A stretch of 64,000 bases of DNA from CBDCUQ01 sp965222835. GTDB lineage: Bacteria > Pseudomonadota > Alphaproteobacteria > Rhizobiales > Hyphomicrobiaceae. Numbering within the stretch: the first letter of the stretch is position 1; each line of letters opens with the position of its first letter. This document shows positions 62,415 to 64,000 of the stretch, one piece after another. The position numbers and the translations under genes are program-made. The stretch spans positions 744,001 to 808,000 of the forward strand of contig CBDCUQ010000003.1 in the NCBI GenBank assembly GCA_965222835.1, written 5' to 3'. The notes beneath the pieces are model-generated. The model did no database searches, was not told the origin of the DNA, and saw only the letters and a program-made list of their open reading frames with translations.

Positions 62415-64000
62415 CTAGGCGGCCTTATCCTGCCCATCCACGAGGCGGACGATATCGGCCATAATGTCGTTCAACTGAAAATCCTTCGGCGTGTAGACGG
62501 CGGCAACGCCGAACGCTTTGAGCTTGGTGGCATCTTCCGGCGGTATGATGCCGCCGACGACGACCGGCACATCGGAGAGGCCTTCCTTGCGAACAAGTTC
62601 CATCACTTCCTGGACCAGTGGCACATGGCTGCCGGACAGGATGGAAAGCCCGATCACGTGCACGGCTTCGTCGAGGGCTGCGCGCACGATCTGCGACGGC
62701 GTTAGGCGGATGCCCTCGTAAACGACCTCCATGCCAACGTCGCGGGCGCGCACGGCGATCTGTTCGGCGCCGTTTGAATGCCCGTCCAGGCCGGGCTTGC
62801 CAACGAGGAATTTGATACGTCTGCCAAGCTTCGCAGAAATCGCGTCGACCCGGGCGCGTGTGTCGTCGAGACCCTGGCCTTCACGTTGCGCGGCGGCCTG
62901 CGCGACGCCGGTCGGCGCACGATACTCGCCAAAGATGCGCCGCAGCGTGCCGCCCCACTCGCCCGTGGTGACGCCCGCGCGCGCTGCCGCAATCGATGGT
63001 TCCATAATGTTGCGGCCTTCCTTGGCCGCGGCCTCCAGCGCATCGAGTGCTGCTTTGGCGGCCTTTTCATCACGCGAGGCGCGCCAGGCCTTGAGGCGTT
63101 CGATCTGTTCCGCCTCGACCTTGGGATCAACGACCATGATGGCGCCTTCGCCAGCGACGAGGGGCGAGACTTCTGTCTCTGTCCACTTGTTGACGCCGAC
63201 GACGATCTGCTGGCCGGTTTCAATCGCGCGCAGCCGGTCCGTGTTGCTCTCAACAAGGCGGCGCTTCATGTAATCGATGGCCGCCACGGCGCCGCCCATG
63301 CCTTCGATGGTCTTGAGTTCGGCCCGGGCTTCTTCCTTCAATTCTGAGACCTTGCGCTCGACCTCCGTGGATCCGTCGAAGATGTCGCCGTACTCGAGGA
63401 GATCCGTCTCGTAGGCCAGGATCTGTTGCATCCTCAAAGACCACTGCTGATCCCAAGGCCTTGGAAGACCCAACGCCTCGTTCCAGGCTGGCAATTGCAC
63501 GGCGCGCGCGCGCGCCTTTTTCGACAGCGTCACAGCCAACATCTCGACCAAGATGCGGTAGACGTTGTTCTCGGGCTGCGGTTCGGTGAGGCCCAGAGAG
63601 TTGACCTGCACGCCATAACGGAACCGGCGCTCTTTGGGGTTGGTCACGCCATACCGGTCGGCGGTGATCTCGTCCCATAATTCGACGAAGGCGCGCATCT
63701 TGCACATTTCGGTGACAAAGCGCAGGCCCGCGTTGACGAAGAACGACACGCGCCCCACGACCTTGCCAAAATTCTCGGCGGGCACTTCACCTGATTTCTT
63801 GACCGTATCGAGCACGGCGAGTGCCGTTGCCAGGGCGTAGGCGAGCTCCTGTACAGGCGTGGCGCCTGCTTCCTGCAAATGATACGAGCAGACGTTGGTC
63901 GGGTTCCACTTCGGCACCTTCTGGGTCGAGAAGACAATGGTGTCCTTGATGAGCCGGAGCGACGGCTCGGGTGGGAACACGTAGGTTCCGCGCGACAGGT
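62415..64000 (-). CDS. meaA: Ethylmalonyl-CoA mutase (MeaA), 5' part cut by window
   Basis: MeaA/Ecm turns ethylmalonyl-CoA into methylsuccinyl-CoA with adenosylcobalamin, in the ethylmalonyl-CoA pathway used for glyoxylate regeneration in methylotrophs. The frame continues to the right edge, so about the first 150 residues lie outside. The visible part has the TIM-barrel end (TYVFPPEPSLRL onward) and a C-terminal B12-binding domain with LDGHSNG (DxHxxG) and GIRLTPSQIVRAA. Intact to the stop. It is good evidence for serine-cycle type methylotrophy. Confidence 0.95.
   Translation of the reverse strand, partial: LSRGTYVFPPEPSLRLIKDTIVFSTQKVPKWNPTNVCSYHLQEAGATPVQELAYALATALAVLDTVKKSGEVPAENFGKVVGRVSFFVNAGLRFVTEMCKMRAFVELWDEITADRYGVTNPKERRFRYGVQVNSLGLTEPQPENNVYRILVEMLAVTLSKKARARAVQLPAWNEALGLPRPWDQQWSLRMQQILAYETDLLEYGDIFDGSTEVERKVSELKEEARAELKTIEGMGGAVAAIDYMKRRLVESNTDRLRAIETGQQIVVGVNKWTETEVSPLVAGEGAIMVVDPKVEAEQIERLKAWRASRDEKAAKAALDALEAAAKEGRNIMEPSIAAARAGVTTGEWGGTLRRIFGEYRAPTGVAQAAAQREGQGLDDTRARVDAISAKLGRRIKFLVGKPGLDGHSNGAEQIAVRARDVGMEVVYEGIRLTPSQIVRAALDEAVHVIGLSILSGSHVPLVQEVMELVRKEGLSDVPVVVGGIIPPEDATKLKAFGVAAVYTPKDFQLNDIMADIVRLVDGQDKAA

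Noticed and set aside
1..64000. CRISPR arrays, rRNA genes, prophage or intact transposase genes
   Set aside because: No regularly spaced identical repeats, rRNA-like sequence, phage structural genes or transposase motifs were seen. The only mobile-element hint is the repeat cluster at 25988.

Overview
The window looks like a chromosomal segment of a methylotrophic alphaproteobacterium of the Hyphomicrobiales, near Hyphomicrobium or Methyloceanibacter. The pointers are a MeaA-type ethylmalonyl-CoA mutase, a lanthanide-type PQQ alcohol dehydrogenase with its accessory set, an FnrL/FnrN-type regulator, OlsB-like and DUF4167 genes, and uniformly high GC coding sequence. The genus is an inference from gene content. 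The coding sequences cut by the window ends are napA (left) and meaA (right).

Region 1 (1-4945, + strand) is the 3' part of a periplasmic nitrate reductase operon, napA-napG-napH-napB-napC. Region 2 (5036-12863) is a quinoprotein alcohol oxidation island. Its leftward arm holds a YVTN beta-propeller, a CXXCW protein and an unknown secreted protein. Its rightward arm holds cytochrome c-550 PedF, a periplasmic binding protein, a SoxYZ-like carrier, a zinc metallohydrolase and the PQQ dehydrogenase. The dehydrogenase carries the Asp-X-Asp lanthanide signature. Region 3 (12998-16981) holds a DUF1194 protein, a frameshifted intradiol dioxygenase, an APC permease and a DUF2478 protein.

Region 4 (17063-28364, - strand) is the most unusual part. 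It is a compact eight-gene operon: diheme lipoprotein, NapA-like molybdoenzyme, NapG-like, NapH-like, a second NapG-like, an unknown anchored periplasmic protein, a polytopic polyferredoxin and a NapF/G-like ferredoxin. The motifs predict about 17 [4Fe-4S] clusters around one cysteine-ligated molybdenum enzyme. This is distinct from the ordinary nap operon 17 kb away. A thioredoxin-fold DUF255 protein lies upstream. An FNR-like site and IS-end-like repeats lie in the promoter region.

Region 5 (28782-36321, - strand) holds an FNR-type regulator and a type A2 heme-copper oxidase operon: a small ORF, subunit III, SCO, subunit II, subunit I, a 40-residue membrane peptide, DUF420 and a second subunit-I-like protein. 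A perfect FNR palindrome lies upstream. The likely logic is oxygen-responsive switching between aerobic respiration and the molybdenum reductases.

Region 6 (36783-45847) holds an HxlR regulator diverging from a carboxymuconolactone-decarboxylase-like gene, with two matching operators. Three large secreted proteins of unknown function follow. Region 7 (46217-64000) is mostly housekeeping: tRNA-Arg, MOSC, DUF4167, prmC, a secreted repeat protein, an orphan ParA, tRNA-Gly, ProX/YbaK, YbbN, a Lon-N protein, Trm112, a hybrid histidine kinase, an OlsB-like acyltransferase, a sulfatase-fold membrane enzyme, a D-Ala-D-Ala carboxypeptidase, tRNA-Leu and meaA.
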